This document shows, one piece after another, positions 17,786-25,854 of a stretch of DNA of 64,000 nt. This DNA is from Nostoc spongiaeforme FACHB-130. Lineage in GTDB: Bacteria; Cyanobacteriota; Cyanobacteriia; Cyanobacteriales; Nostocaceae. The translations under genes and the position numbers were made by a program. How positions within the stretch are numbered: position 1 is the first letter of the stretch; every line of letters starts with the position of its first letter. The notes under the pieces were generated by a model. That model had not been told where the DNA came from. It searched no databases and worked only from the letters and a program-made list of their open reading frames with translations. The stretch spans positions 1 through 64,000 of the forward strand of contig NZ_JACJTB010000026.1 of assembly GCF_014698475.1 (NCBI RefSeq), read 5' to 3'.

Positions 17786-18508
17786 TCAGGCTAAACTTTC
17801 AGGTTCTACACCTAAAGCTCTTAATTGTTCAGCCAGCAATTGCATTTTTTGTTCTGTTTGGATACGTAGCTGACGCTCAAAATTTAATTGTTCTTCTATT
17901 TCGTGAATACGTTCTTCTGGGGTGAGTAATTTTTGTCCTTGCTCGTTATACCAATATAACCATTCTCTTGCAATACCTTGATATATTCCCCGTTCTCTGC
18001 CAATTCCTAAACCAATTTCTGGTAGCCAAATTGGGTTTCCTGGTATTAAGAAATATTCGCCATCTTTTAATTGATAAACTTCCAGAGGTGGTTTTTTCTT
18101 TCGCAGAGGTTTGTAGATAACGTAGTATAAAACACCTAATTCTTTAGCGTAAAATTCTTTTCTGGTACTGTATTCACCATGACTGATTTGAGAAACGACC
18201 TCTAGTGCTAAAACTGGTGGTTGTTTTTCTTCCCACATCACATAACTCAGGCGTAAATCACCATCAATAAAGCGTTTAACCCCCACACTGAGAAAAGCAT
18301 CAGGCGCGATCGCAGCTTTCTTCGGGTCGTAATAAATTCCCATCTTCACGCCAAAAAACCAATCCCAACGCTCAGACCATGCAAACGCTAGTGTCGATTT
18401 TAGCAAGCTGGGAATTAAATCTTGTAGTTCATTATCCACAGGTGTATCCTCTGAGTCTGGTAGCTCTTCGGAAGATGGTAAACAGTGTAACGGGTTGTAG
18501 TTTAACAT
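17786..18508 (-). CDS. Uma2-family (DUF820) PD-(D/E)XK-like protein
   Basis: A 240-residue member of the Uma2/DUF820 family, which is greatly expanded in cyanobacteria and has a restriction-endonuclease-like fold. Core elements are AIAPDAFLSVG (Asp), PVLALEVVSQISHG (Glu) and KEFYAKELGVLYYVIYKP (Lys). A coiled-coil tail of about 45 residues (PEERIHEIEEQLNFERQLR) follows. Biological role is unknown. It is flanked by unrelated genes. Confidence 0.85.
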   Translation of the reverse strand: MLNYNPLHCLPSSEELPDSEDTPVDNELQDLIPSLLKSTLAFAWSERWDWFFGVKMGIYYDPKKAAIAPDAFLSVGVKRFIDGDLRLSYVMWEEKQPPVLALEVVSQISHGEYSTRKEFYAKELGVLYYVIYKPLRKKKPPLEVYQLKDGEYFLIPGNPIWLPEIGLGIGRERGIYQGIAREWLYWYNEQGQKLLTPEERIHEIEEQLNFERQLRIQTEQKMQLLAEQLRALGVEPESLA

Positions 18509-18659
18509 GAGTGGTCTGAGTAGATGCGATTTCTAGAAAGATTTTAGAAAATAATGGAATTTTGATATATGTAGATATCGCAAAGTTTGAATATCTAAAT
18601 TAATATAGCAATCCTAAATCATTTATGAAATTCCCTTTCTTTTCCTTCCTCTCCTTCTT

Positions 18660-18690
18660 TGTGTCCTTTGCGTCCTTTGCGGTTCGTTAA
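18660..18690. repeat. Dispersed repeat, copy 1
   Basis: GTGTCCTTTGCGTCC followed by TTTGCGGTTCGTT is the reverse complement of a sequence at 55738-55765 (AACGAACCGCAAAGGACGCA and onward) over about 28 bases. This is a widely scattered cyanobacterial intergenic repeat. Confidence 0.6.
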
Positions 18691-18783
18691 AAAGAATATT
18701 TTTCCATAACTCAGACAGGATTGCTGCTTTAGTTATAATCAAACTGAGTAACATCTAAATTTAGATGAGATAATTTTTGTCAA

Positions 18784-19389
18784 GTGTCATACAGTCAATT
18801 TACTATAGAAACTGTCGAAACCACTTTTGGCATTACCATCAGGGAATCTGTGGGTATATTTGCTGACATACCTGCCATAGAATATAGCGATTTTTTAGCA
18901 CAAGCACTTAAAAAATATATACCATTAGCTTTAGCGATCGCCACTGAAAAATCTCGCTCAGAATTAATTTTGACACCAATATTAGTAGAACTAAAAGAAC
19001 AATTCCAAAATCAAATCAGCTTGTTTTCTGGACGTGAATTTAACGTTAGTCCCGAAAAAGGTTTAAGTGGTTTTTGTGATTTTCTTATTAGTAAATCCCC
19101 AGAACAAATAATTATTAAAGCACCTGTGGTTGCCTTAGTAGAAGCCAAAAATGATAACATCCAATCTGGATTAGGTCAGTGCATCGCTGAAATGGTAGCC
19201 GCACAATTATTTAATCAGCAGAAAGGTAATGTAATTGAAAGTGTCTATGGTAGCGTAACAACAGGAACTAACTGGAAATTTATGCGCCTCACTGGTCAAG
19301 TAGTAGAAATTGATTTAAATGAATATTTCTTAAGCGATGTGGGTAAAATTTTAGGTATTATTAAAAGCTTTATCGAGTCTAATAATTAG
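18784..19389 (+). CDS. Hypothetical PD-(D/E)XK-like protein
   Basis: A 201-residue protein starting at a GTG. The segment GLSGFCDFLISKS followed by VVALVEAKNDNIQSGLGQCIAEM has the spacing and residues of a PD-(D/E)XK nuclease-like core (Asp in the first strand, E-x-K in VEAKND, then Gln/Glu in the helix). Similar stand-alone proteins occur in multiple copies in filamentous cyanobacteria; their role is unknown. A second gene, disrupted by a frameshift, follows in the same direction. Confidence 0.65.
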   Translation: MSYSQFTIETVETTFGITIRESVGIFADIPAIEYSDFLAQALKKYIPLALAIATEKSRSELILTPILVELKEQFQNQISLFSGREFNVSPEKGLSGFCDFLISKSPEQIIIKAPVVALVEAKNDNIQSGLGQCIAEMVAAQLFNQQKGNVIESVYGSVTTGTNWKFMRLTGQVVEIDLNEYFLSDVGKILGIIKSFIESNN

Positions 19390-19406
19390 TTTAAAAATAC
19401 AAATTA

Positions 19407-19879
19407 ATGAAACAAAAATTTGATTACCCTAGTTGGTTATATCAACAGCTTATTAGTAATTCCTTACCTTGGGAAGAAGGAAAAAAATAAGCTTTAGCCA
19501 GTTCCATAAGAAATATACACTGCATGATTCTCATTGGATAGGCATATTTTATGCTGTAGGATACGAACAAGCTGTAACCTTAGCTATTGAATGGGATTCT
19601 GTATGGTTGCCTGAAGAAATTAAAAAACGTACTACTAATATAATAAATAATTTGCTTTATTTGTTTATTAGACTGACAGGTGTTGAACAGATAGATACAA
19701 CTAATTATTTTGATGTTGGATATATTTGCAGAACAATATCTAGTAGTGAATTTGAAGAAATAGAAAGCAAAAATTTCTTAGCTATTGATGATGTCTTCGG
19801 TGGACAAGTTAACATTATTTATCATGGTGAAGAAATCTTCTTAGCAGTGGCTAAAGATAAGACTATTTTAGAGATTTAA
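19407..19879 (+). pseudogene. Hypothetical gene with a -1 frameshift at an A7 run
   Basis: An ATG at 19407 opens MKQKFDYPSWLYQQLISN and reads 27 codons to a TAA at 19488. In the -1 frame an open frame of about 130 codons (ISFSQFHKKYTLHDSHW onward) continues to 19879. The junction is the run GGAAAAAAATAA (A at 19481-19487), where the zero frame reads A-AAA-AAA. A single -1 slip there gives one continuous protein of about 157 residues. Possibilities are a decayed gene, a sequencing indel, or programmed -1 frameshifting on an A_AAA_AAA slippery heptamer. The family is not recognised. Confidence 0.6.
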
Positions 19880-19952
19880 ACTACACAGTAAATTAACATA
19901 ATTCTTCAACATAGGCACTCGTTAAATTATACCATCGCTTCAATAAATACAA

Positions 19953-19986
19953 AAAAGGCGAGTATAAAACCCGCCTAAAAAATAAT
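19953..19986. terminator. Bidirectional hairpin between convergent genes
   Basis: AAAAAAGGCGAG...CCCGCCTAAAAAATAATT forms a stem of about six pairs with one mismatch, flanked by A and T-rich tracts. It lies between the frameshifted gene and the end of ndhD and could terminate transcription of ndhD. Confidence 0.45.
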
Positions 19987-20005
19987 TGTATTTATCAATC
20001 GCTGA

Positions 20006-21586
20006 CTAATTACCAATTGTTGGCGCATTCAATGAAAGCTTTGGTGCTTCCTCTTTTTCCTGTGCCAAAGTTGGTACAGAATCGCGCAATCTTGCTGTCA
20101 ATTGTACGGTTGTAGCGTCGTAAATTTGAGTCAGCAATTTAGGATAGAAACCGATACCAATAATTGGTACTAGCAAACAAGCAATGATAAAGACTTCGCG
20201 GGGTTCGGCATCGATAAGTTTCTGGTGCGAAACCAATTCTTCGTTTTCTTTGCCGTAGAAAATTTCCCGCAACATTGATAGTAAATAAATTGGGGTTAAA
20301 ATTACACCCACTGCCATCAAAAAGACTACGATAACTTTGAAGGTAGAGCTATAAGCATCGCTAGTGGCAAAGCCCACAAATATCATTAATTCTGCTACGA
20401 AACCGCTCATTCCTGGCAATGCTAAAGAAGCCATTGAACAGGTAGTGAACATAGCAAAAATTTTCTGCATCCGCTTACCAACACCGCCCATTTCATCCAG
20501 CATTAGGGTGTGTGTGCGATCGTAGGTTGCGCCAACTAAAAAGAACAAACTCGCCCCAATTAAGCCGTGAGACACCATTTGTAATACTGCGCCACTCAAG
20601 CCCAAATCGGTGAAGGAGGCGATACCGATAGTCACAAAGCCCATGTGGGAAATTGAGGAGTAGGCAATTTTGCGCTTGAGGTTACGCTGGGCAAAGGATG
20701 TCAGGGCAGCGTAGATAATGTTCACTACCCCTAAAATTATGAGAACTGGGGCAAAATACGCATGGGCATCGGGCAGCATTTGGGCATTCATCCGAATTAA
20801 GGCATAACCGCCCATTTTCAAGAGAATACCAGCCAGTAACATGTGTACAGGTGCTGTAGCTTCACCGTGGGCATCTGGTAGCCAGGTGTGTAGAGGAATG
20901 ATGGGTAATTTGACGGCGTAGGCAATCAAAAAGCCACCATAGAGTAACAGTTGGAAATTGAGGGCGTAATCTTTGAGGCCGAGGGAGTGCATATCAAAGG
21001 TGACTGTATCGCCATAAAAGGCCATCGTCAACGCACCGACCAAAATAAACAGCGAACCGCCAGCAGTGTACAAAATAAACTTGGTCGCTGCGTATTGCCG
21101 CTTTTTACCGCCCCAAATTGCCAACAGCAGGTAAACCGGAATCAATTCTAGTTCCCACACCAAGAAAAACAGCAGCATATCCTGAACAGCAAAGACGGCA
21201 ATTTGTCCGCCATACATCGCCAGGATTAAAAAGTAAAATAGCCTGGGTTTGAGGGTGACAGGCCAAGCTGCTAATATCGCCAGGGTAGTAATGAATCCAG
21301 TCAAAATAATTAGGGGCATAGATAAGCCATCTGCCCCTACTGACCACTTCAAATCTAGCTGTGGTACCCAGGCATAACTTTCAACTAGCTGCAAATCTGG
21401 GTTAGAGAAGTCGTACCCGGTATAAAAGGCGTAGACAATCAGCGCGAAGTCTATCAGCCCGACAATCAGGGAATACCAACGCACTGTTTTACCATCTTTA
21501 TCCGGGATAATCGGAATCAAGAGTGATGCCGCAATCGGCAAGAGGATAATTGTCGTCAGCCACGGGAAATTAGCTGTATTCATCAC
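20006..21586 (-). CDS. NAD(P)H-quinone oxidoreductase chain 4 (NdhD)
   Basis: NdhD is a proton-pumping antiporter-like subunit of thylakoid NDH-1, used in respiration and cyclic electron flow. The 526-residue protein has about 14 helices and the family signatures [19 protein letters not shown] (with the key Glu), [33 protein letters not shown] and SSISHMGFV. The length and pattern match the respiratory/cyclic-type NdhD1 rather than the CO2-uptake NdhD3/D4, though that call is by general resemblance. In many cyanobacteria ndhD directly follows ndhF. Here ndhF lies 4.3 kb upstream on the same strand, separated by a histidine kinase gene and a small exported protein gene. Confidence 0.94.
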   Translation of the reverse strand: MMNTANFPWLTTIILLPIAASLLIPIIPDKDGKTVRWYSLIVGLIDFALIVYAFYTGYDFSNPDLQLVESYAWVPQLDLKWSVGADGLSMPLIILTGFITTLAILAAWPVTLKPRLFYFLILAMYGGQIAVFAVQDMLLFFLVWELELIPVYLLLAIWGGKKRQYAATKFILYTAGGSLFILVGALTMAFYGDTVTFDMHSLGLKDYALNFQLLLYGGFLIAYAVKLPIIPLHTWLPDAHGEATAPVHMLLAGILLKMGGYALIRMNAQMLPDAHAYFAPVLIILGVVNIIYAALTSFAQRNLKRKIAYSSISHMGFVTIGIASFTDLGLSGAVLQMVSHGLIGASLFFLVGATYDRTHTLMLDEMGGVGKRMQKIFAMFTTCSMASLALPGMSGFVAELMIFVGFATSDAYSSTFKVIVVFLMAVGVILTPIYLLSMLREIFYGKENEELVSHQKLIDAEPREVFIIACLLVPIIGIGFYPKLLTQIYDATTVQLTARLRDSVPTLAQEKEEAPKLSLNAPTIGN

Positions 21587-21865
21587 AATTTGTCTACAAT
21601 CAAAATCATGTTTATCAAGGAAGCCCTAGCTATTAAGTAGCAGCTTTTTGGGGATTTGGCATTCCTTGTTAGGTTGATTTAATTAAGTGGACAATCCCCA
21701 TTTGTGGTTGTGGTAGTATTTTTTAACTTTAGCGGTGACTCAGTATCGGTGAGAATACCCGCTTTCAGCCAGCAGTTTATCTAAAATTTTAGGACTGCGA
21801 TCGCACCATCTCAGAAAAATTCGTAATTCGTAATTCACAATTCGTAATTAAGACTGTTGGCAAAT

Positions 21866-24004
21866 TCAACTCTCTAACTCTAAGTGAATGGGAATTGTAA
21901 TGATAAATTCAGCACCCTTTCCCGGAGAGGAAATACATTTTAAAGACCCTTGATGTCTGTTAGTAATAATTTGGTAACTAATAGACAAACCCATCCCTGT
22001 TCCTTTACCTACAGGTTTACTTGTAAAAAAGGGATCAAATATTTTTTGTCTAACTTCATCCGACATCCCCGCACCATTATCGATGATGCTGATTTTGACT
22101 TGTGTGGAATTTGGCATAGCTGTACGAATGTAAATAGTTGGTGTTAGCTGCTGGAAATTTTCTTCTAACGCATCAATCGCATTAAGTAAAATATTCATAA
22201 ATACTTGGTTGAGTTGCCCCGCATAACATTCAACTAAAGGTAAATTGCCATATTCCTTAATGACTAAAATCTTGGGTCTATCTGTTTTAGATACCAGACG
22301 ATGCTCTAAAATCATTAAAGTACTATCCAGACCCTGATGTATATTCGCAATTTTCAAATCAGATTCATCCAGACGAGAAAAGCTGCGGAGAGAAGCGACA
22401 ATCTCGCTGATGCGATTTGCTCCAACTGTCATTGAAGAATAAAGTTTCGGTAAATCTTCGACTAAAAATTCTAAATCACAATTTTCAGCTTCTTCTTTAA
22501 TTTCTAAGTCTGGTTCTGGATAATGAGATTGGTAAAGTTTCAGTATGTTGAGCAAATTTTGAGTATATTGATAGGCATGTTTGAGATTGCCAAAAATAAA
22601 ACTCACTGGATTATTAATTTCATGAGCAACTCCCGCAACTAGTTGACCCAAAGAAGACATTTTTTCAGTTTGAATCAGTTGCAATTGTGTATGTTGCAAC
22701 TCCTGTAACGCTTGTTCTAATTCCTTGGCTTTTTCATTAAGTTCTGCTTCTGCTTGTTTACGCGCAGTAATATCATTACGAATGGCTACATATTGTTGAG
22801 GTTTGCCTTGCTCATCTAATAAAGGCACAATTGTCGTATCTACCCAATAATATGTGCCATCCTTCGCCAAATTTTTCACTTCGCCTTTCCATACCCTTCC
22901 CTGACTAATAGTTAACCACATCTCTTGAAAAAACTCTTGGGAATGATAGCCAGAATTGATAATTCTATGGGTTTTACCAATTAGTTCTGCTGGTTGATAT
23001 TGGGAGATTTGACAAAACTTATCATTCACATATTCAATCATCCCTTTATTGTTAGTTACGGCAACAATCGATGATTGGTCTAAAGCAAATTTGATATCTG
23101 CTAATTCTTTGAGCGATTTTTTGAGCGTGATTTCTGCTTGTTTACGCGCAGTAATATCATTACGAATGGCTACATATTGCTGGGGTTTACCTTGCTCATC
23201 TAAAACAGGTACAATTGTTGTATCTACCCAATAATATGTCCCATCCTTCGCTAAATTTTTAACTTCTCCTTTCCATACACTGCCTTGGCTAATAGTTAAC
23301 CACATCTCTTGAAAAAACTCTTGGGAGTGATAGCCAGAGTTGATAATTCTGTGGGTTTTACCAATTAGTTCTGCTGGTTGATATTGGGAAATTTGACAAA
23401 ACTTATCATTCACATATTCAATCATGCCTTTGTTATTAGTTACAGCAACAATCGATGATTGGTCTAAAGCGAATTTGATATCTGCTAATTCTTTCAGGGA
23501 TTTTTTGAGAGTGATTTCTGCTGGTTGCTGGGCAGTAACATAAGTATTTTTACGACTTGTAATATCCTCAACAATGGATAAAACACCAGTCACATTTCCT
23601 TGACAATCAAATACAGCAGTATGATGCCACTCGCAAGTAATCATTTTGCCATCTTTAGTGAAATCCTCATTGGTACAGTAATTTCCCCCATGTTGCTTGA
23701 GTAATGCAGTCATTAACTGATTTACATCTTCTCTAGGAATACTAGGTAAGAGAATTTCCCGAATATGAAGGTTGAGTACCTCTGGTTTACTGTAACCAAA
23801 AATACGTTCAGCCGCAGGATTCCAGTCTAAAACCTCAAAATCTATATTCCACTGAATGATTCCTAATGGATGGTATTCAACCAACGCAAATAATTTCTGC
23901 TGAGTATCTTGAAGTGATTTTCGTGTATTCTCTAAATCTGCTATGAGATGATCTCGCTGCTGACAACAAGTCGGTAGCTCTTGATACTCAGATTCAAGCA
24001 ACAT
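21866..24004 (-). CDS. PAS-domain sensor histidine kinase with duplicated PAS module
   Basis: A 712-residue soluble hybrid-less kinase. Order: short N-terminal coiled coil, PAS-1 (about 37-150), PAS-2 (about 164-290), PAS-3 (about 292-418), coiled coil (about 421-448), HisKA with GQLVAGVAHEINNP (His near 462), and HATPase with N-box NILLNAIDALEEN, IDNGAGM, DPFFTSKPVGKGTGMGLS. PAS-2 and PAS-3 are nearly identical (128-residue unit, 384-bp tandem repeat at DNA level), showing recent duplication. No receiver domain, membrane helix or adjacent response regulator is seen, so this is an orphan kinase. Heme, flavin or other cofactors cannot be assigned. Confidence 0.9.
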   Translation of the reverse strand: MLLESEYQELPTCCQQRDHLIADLENTRKSLQDTQQKLFALVEYHPLGIIQWNIDFEVLDWNPAAERIFGYSKPEVLNLHIREILLPSIPREDVNQLMTALLKQHGGNYCTNEDFTKDGKMITCEWHHTAVFDCQGNVTGVLSIVEDITSRKNTYVTAQQPAEITLKKSLKELADIKFALDQSSIVAVTNNKGMIEYVNDKFCQISQYQPAELIGKTHRIINSGYHSQEFFQEMWLTISQGSVWKGEVKNLAKDGTYYWVDTTIVPVLDEQGKPQQYVAIRNDITARKQAEITLKKSLKELADIKFALDQSSIVAVTNNKGMIEYVNDKFCQISQYQPAELIGKTHRIINSGYHSQEFFQEMWLTISQGRVWKGEVKNLAKDGTYYWVDTTIVPLLDEQGKPQQYVAIRNDITARKQAEAELNEKAKELEQALQELQHTQLQLIQTEKMSSLGQLVAGVAHEINNPVSFIFGNLKHAYQYTQNLLNILKLYQSHYPEPDLEIKEEAENCDLEFLVEDLPKLYSSMTVGANRISEIVASLRSFSRLDESDLKIANIHQGLDSTLMILEHRLVSKTDRPKILVIKEYGNLPLVECYAGQLNQVFMNILLNAIDALEENFQQLTPTIYIRTAMPNSTQVKISIIDNGAGMSDEVRQKIFDPFFTSKPVGKGTGMGLSISYQIITNRHQGSLKCISSPGKGAEFIITIPIHLELES
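22748..23515 (-). repeat. 384-bp tandem duplication inside the kinase gene
   Basis: Two head-to-tail copies (23132-23515 and 22748-23131) each encode a PAS/PAC unit of 128 residues beginning ITLKKSLKELADIKFALDQS in the first copy. The copies differ only at scattered positions, so the duplication is recent or is being homogenised. Confidence 0.85.
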
Positions 24005-24569
24005 AGTGATTAATCTCCAGCCCAGTTAAAAGAGGGAAAACAAGTAAATTGTGATGTTCTTAGTATTAATATTGCCCAAATAAGTCTGGGTAATTTACTT
24101 GCGTGGTGAAGACTGTTGATTAATATCACATGACTTACACACCAAAATTATTTGTAGGGATTAGGTGTAGGGTAGTCAGTTGCTTATCTTAAAACCCCCG
24201 TAGGTGGGTTTAGTTCCTATAGCACTAGACTTCAGTCTGAGGGCTATGTGCTTGTGTAGCGAAGACTATTGAGGATTCCAAGCTATCAAAGTTTAGCTTG
24301 ATGAAATAAATCATTATCCAATCTGATATATCACCAAATATTAGCTTATCTGTAATAATTTGTATGATTTTGCAGTTCTAGTTTTCTTAGCTCGTTAAAC
24401 TTAAAAAATAAAAAAATAATTATATTTAGTTCGCATTAAGACTATCCGTAGCGTAGCACTAAAAGCATCATATCAGGTGAGTTAAGAGCGGGTATTGCTG
24501 ACATTGAGTTAAGCAAATTTTGACGATCCTAACTCACCCGATAGACTAAATCAATTATTTAGTTGTTAA
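24005..24569. other. Intergenic region with REP-like hairpins
   Basis: Contains AAACCC-CCGTAGGT-GGGTTT (about 24191-24210) and ATAGCACTAGACTTCAGTC-type sequence (about 24220-24245), the latter related in inverted orientation to 938-970. No gene is visible. The 3' part presumably carries the terminator of the small exported protein gene (GGTGAGTTAAGAGCG...CTAACTCACC, about 24476-24539, an imperfect inverted repeat GGTGAGTTA/TAACTCACC). Confidence 0.45.
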
Positions 24570-25046
24570 CTACGCTTTCTTTTCTTGCACTAAAGCATTA
24601 ATTTTAGAATTAATAGCTTTTAATACATCTTTGGTTTCATCGATTGTTAGATTTTCACCTTTGGACACTTTGCCCTTCAAGCTTCTGTAAGAGGCAATTG
24701 ATGAATCAAAACTTTCAGTTGATGCGCTTGGATCAGCGACTAAAACATCTTTCTTTTCTTGTACTGCGGCATTAATTTTTGCGTTAATAACCCCTAAAGC
24801 TCCTTTGATTTCATCGGTTGTCAGGGTTTCATTTTTAGAAACTTTGCCCTTTAAACTTCTGTAAGACGCGATCGCAGAATCAACATCTTGAGTTTGTGTA
24901 CCAGCATCAAAGGCAAGATACTGTGTAGCTCCAAAGTCTACAGAAACAGCAAGAGCGTTAGGTGGTGTTAACAACAAACCGCAAACTGTAACTAGCAATA
25001 CCAGTGAGTAAGCAACAAGATTTTTCAGAGATGTAAAGAGTTTCAT
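24570..25046 (-). CDS. Small exported protein with two internal repeats
   Basis: A 158-residue protein with a clear signal peptide (LVAYSLVLLVTVCGLLLT, cleavage likely after NALA) and two copies of a 44-residue repeat, SxIASYRSLKGKVSKxExLT and the following helix IxAINxKINAxVQEKK. The mature part is helical, lysine-rich and soluble. I do not recognise a named family. It lies between ndhF and an orphan kinase on the same strand, outside any obvious operon. A periplasmic or thylakoid-lumen location is inferred from the signal peptide. Confidence 0.75.
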   Translation of the reverse strand: MKLFTSLKNLVAYSLVLLVTVCGLLLTPPNALAVSVDFGATQYLAFDAGTQTQDVDSAIASYRSLKGKVSKNETLTTDEIKGALGVINAKINAAVQEKKDVLVADPSASTESFDSSIASYRSLKGKVSKGENLTIDETKDVLKAINSKINALVQEKKA

Positions 25047-25601
25047 TTTTTATACTCTCTATGACAGTAAGATTACCCCACGCATACTAAAGCCATGTCT
25101 GGAAAATACATCAAAAATTTAATATATTTTTAATAAAAAAGCATATTATTCGGACTTGTATACTGTATAAAGCAAGTATCTTGTGTATTGACGTAAATCC
25201 GTTGTTTCAGGCTTTAATCAATCTTCTTTGATTAAGTGCGTAGACCTAGACCGCCGTAAGCCTCGCTAAAATATCATTCAAAAATCCAGCTATCAGCCTG
25301 TAAGCCTACCTGTTATTTCGGCTTTGCTGTCAATATCTAAGTCTTGATTATTAAGACTTACACACAAAGATTGTCTATGAAAACTGGGTGTAGGGATTTG
25401 GAGGTTAAATATTTTGGATACATACACATACCAATTTACTCAGGGAATGCCAAATAAAAAGATATACCATCACTGTGTAAGAAAAATATCCTCTCTCGAA
25501 ATTTGATTTTGCCTGCGATCGCCTAGTCTAACCGGAGTATTGCTCAAAATCTCTGATGCTGCTCAGTTATTCTTAAATTGACCTGTGCATAATTCCTGAC
25601 T

Positions 25602-25627
25602 AAAAAAAGAGCCTAAATTTTAGACTC
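25602..25627 (-). terminator. Probable ndhF terminator
   Basis: On the reverse strand GAGTCTA...TAGGCTC forms a stem around AAATTT with one A-C mismatch, followed by TTTTTTT. It lies about 230 bp beyond the ndhF stop codon in the direction of transcription. Confidence 0.55.
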
Positions 25628-25641
25628 TCAATGATAAAAAA

Positions 25642-25708
25642 ATAATTCACATCTTGCACCAAGCGACTGGAGTCGCGTTTCATCTTACACAAAGATAAAA
25701 CCCTTGAT
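25642..25708 (-). repeat. Dispersed repeat, inverted copy of 45781-45840
   Basis: Read on the reverse strand this segment shares ATCAAGGGTTTT, CTnCAGTCGC and AAGATGTGAATTAT, in the same order, with 45781-45840; the two differ mainly by a 7-base length change in the middle. Confidence 0.6.
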
Positions 25709-25750
25709 GTTAGGTTAGTCCGCGCAGGCGGACTTTGTTTTTATAGCCGA

Positions 25751-25791
25751 GCCAGTGCGTTGGGCGGCTTTGCCGACTTGAAGCAACTGGC
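25751..25791 (+). repeat. REP-like 41-bp palindrome, copy 1
   Basis: Outer arms GCCAGTGC and GCAACTGGC and inner arms CGGC/GCCG make a double hairpin. The reverse complement occurs at 44083-44123 with a single mismatch over 41 bases. It is non-coding at both sites. Confidence 0.75.
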
Positions 25792-25854
25792 GTGCGAATT
25801 CCATTCGTCGGGGCTAGGTGCTGTTGAGGGCGGACAGTCGCCCACCCTAAAAAA

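Larger units (their letters stand above)
25047..25854. other. 0.8-kb intergenic region rich in repeats
   Basis: Separates ndhF from the small exported protein gene. It holds the ndhF terminator (25602-25627), a dispersed repeat copy (25642-25708), the hairpin GTCCGC-GCAG-GCGGAC (about 25717-25732, followed by TTTG and TTTTT) and a REP-like palindrome (25751-25791). The part 25080-25600 has no assigned feature apart from the likely promoter of the exported protein gene. Confidence 0.6.
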
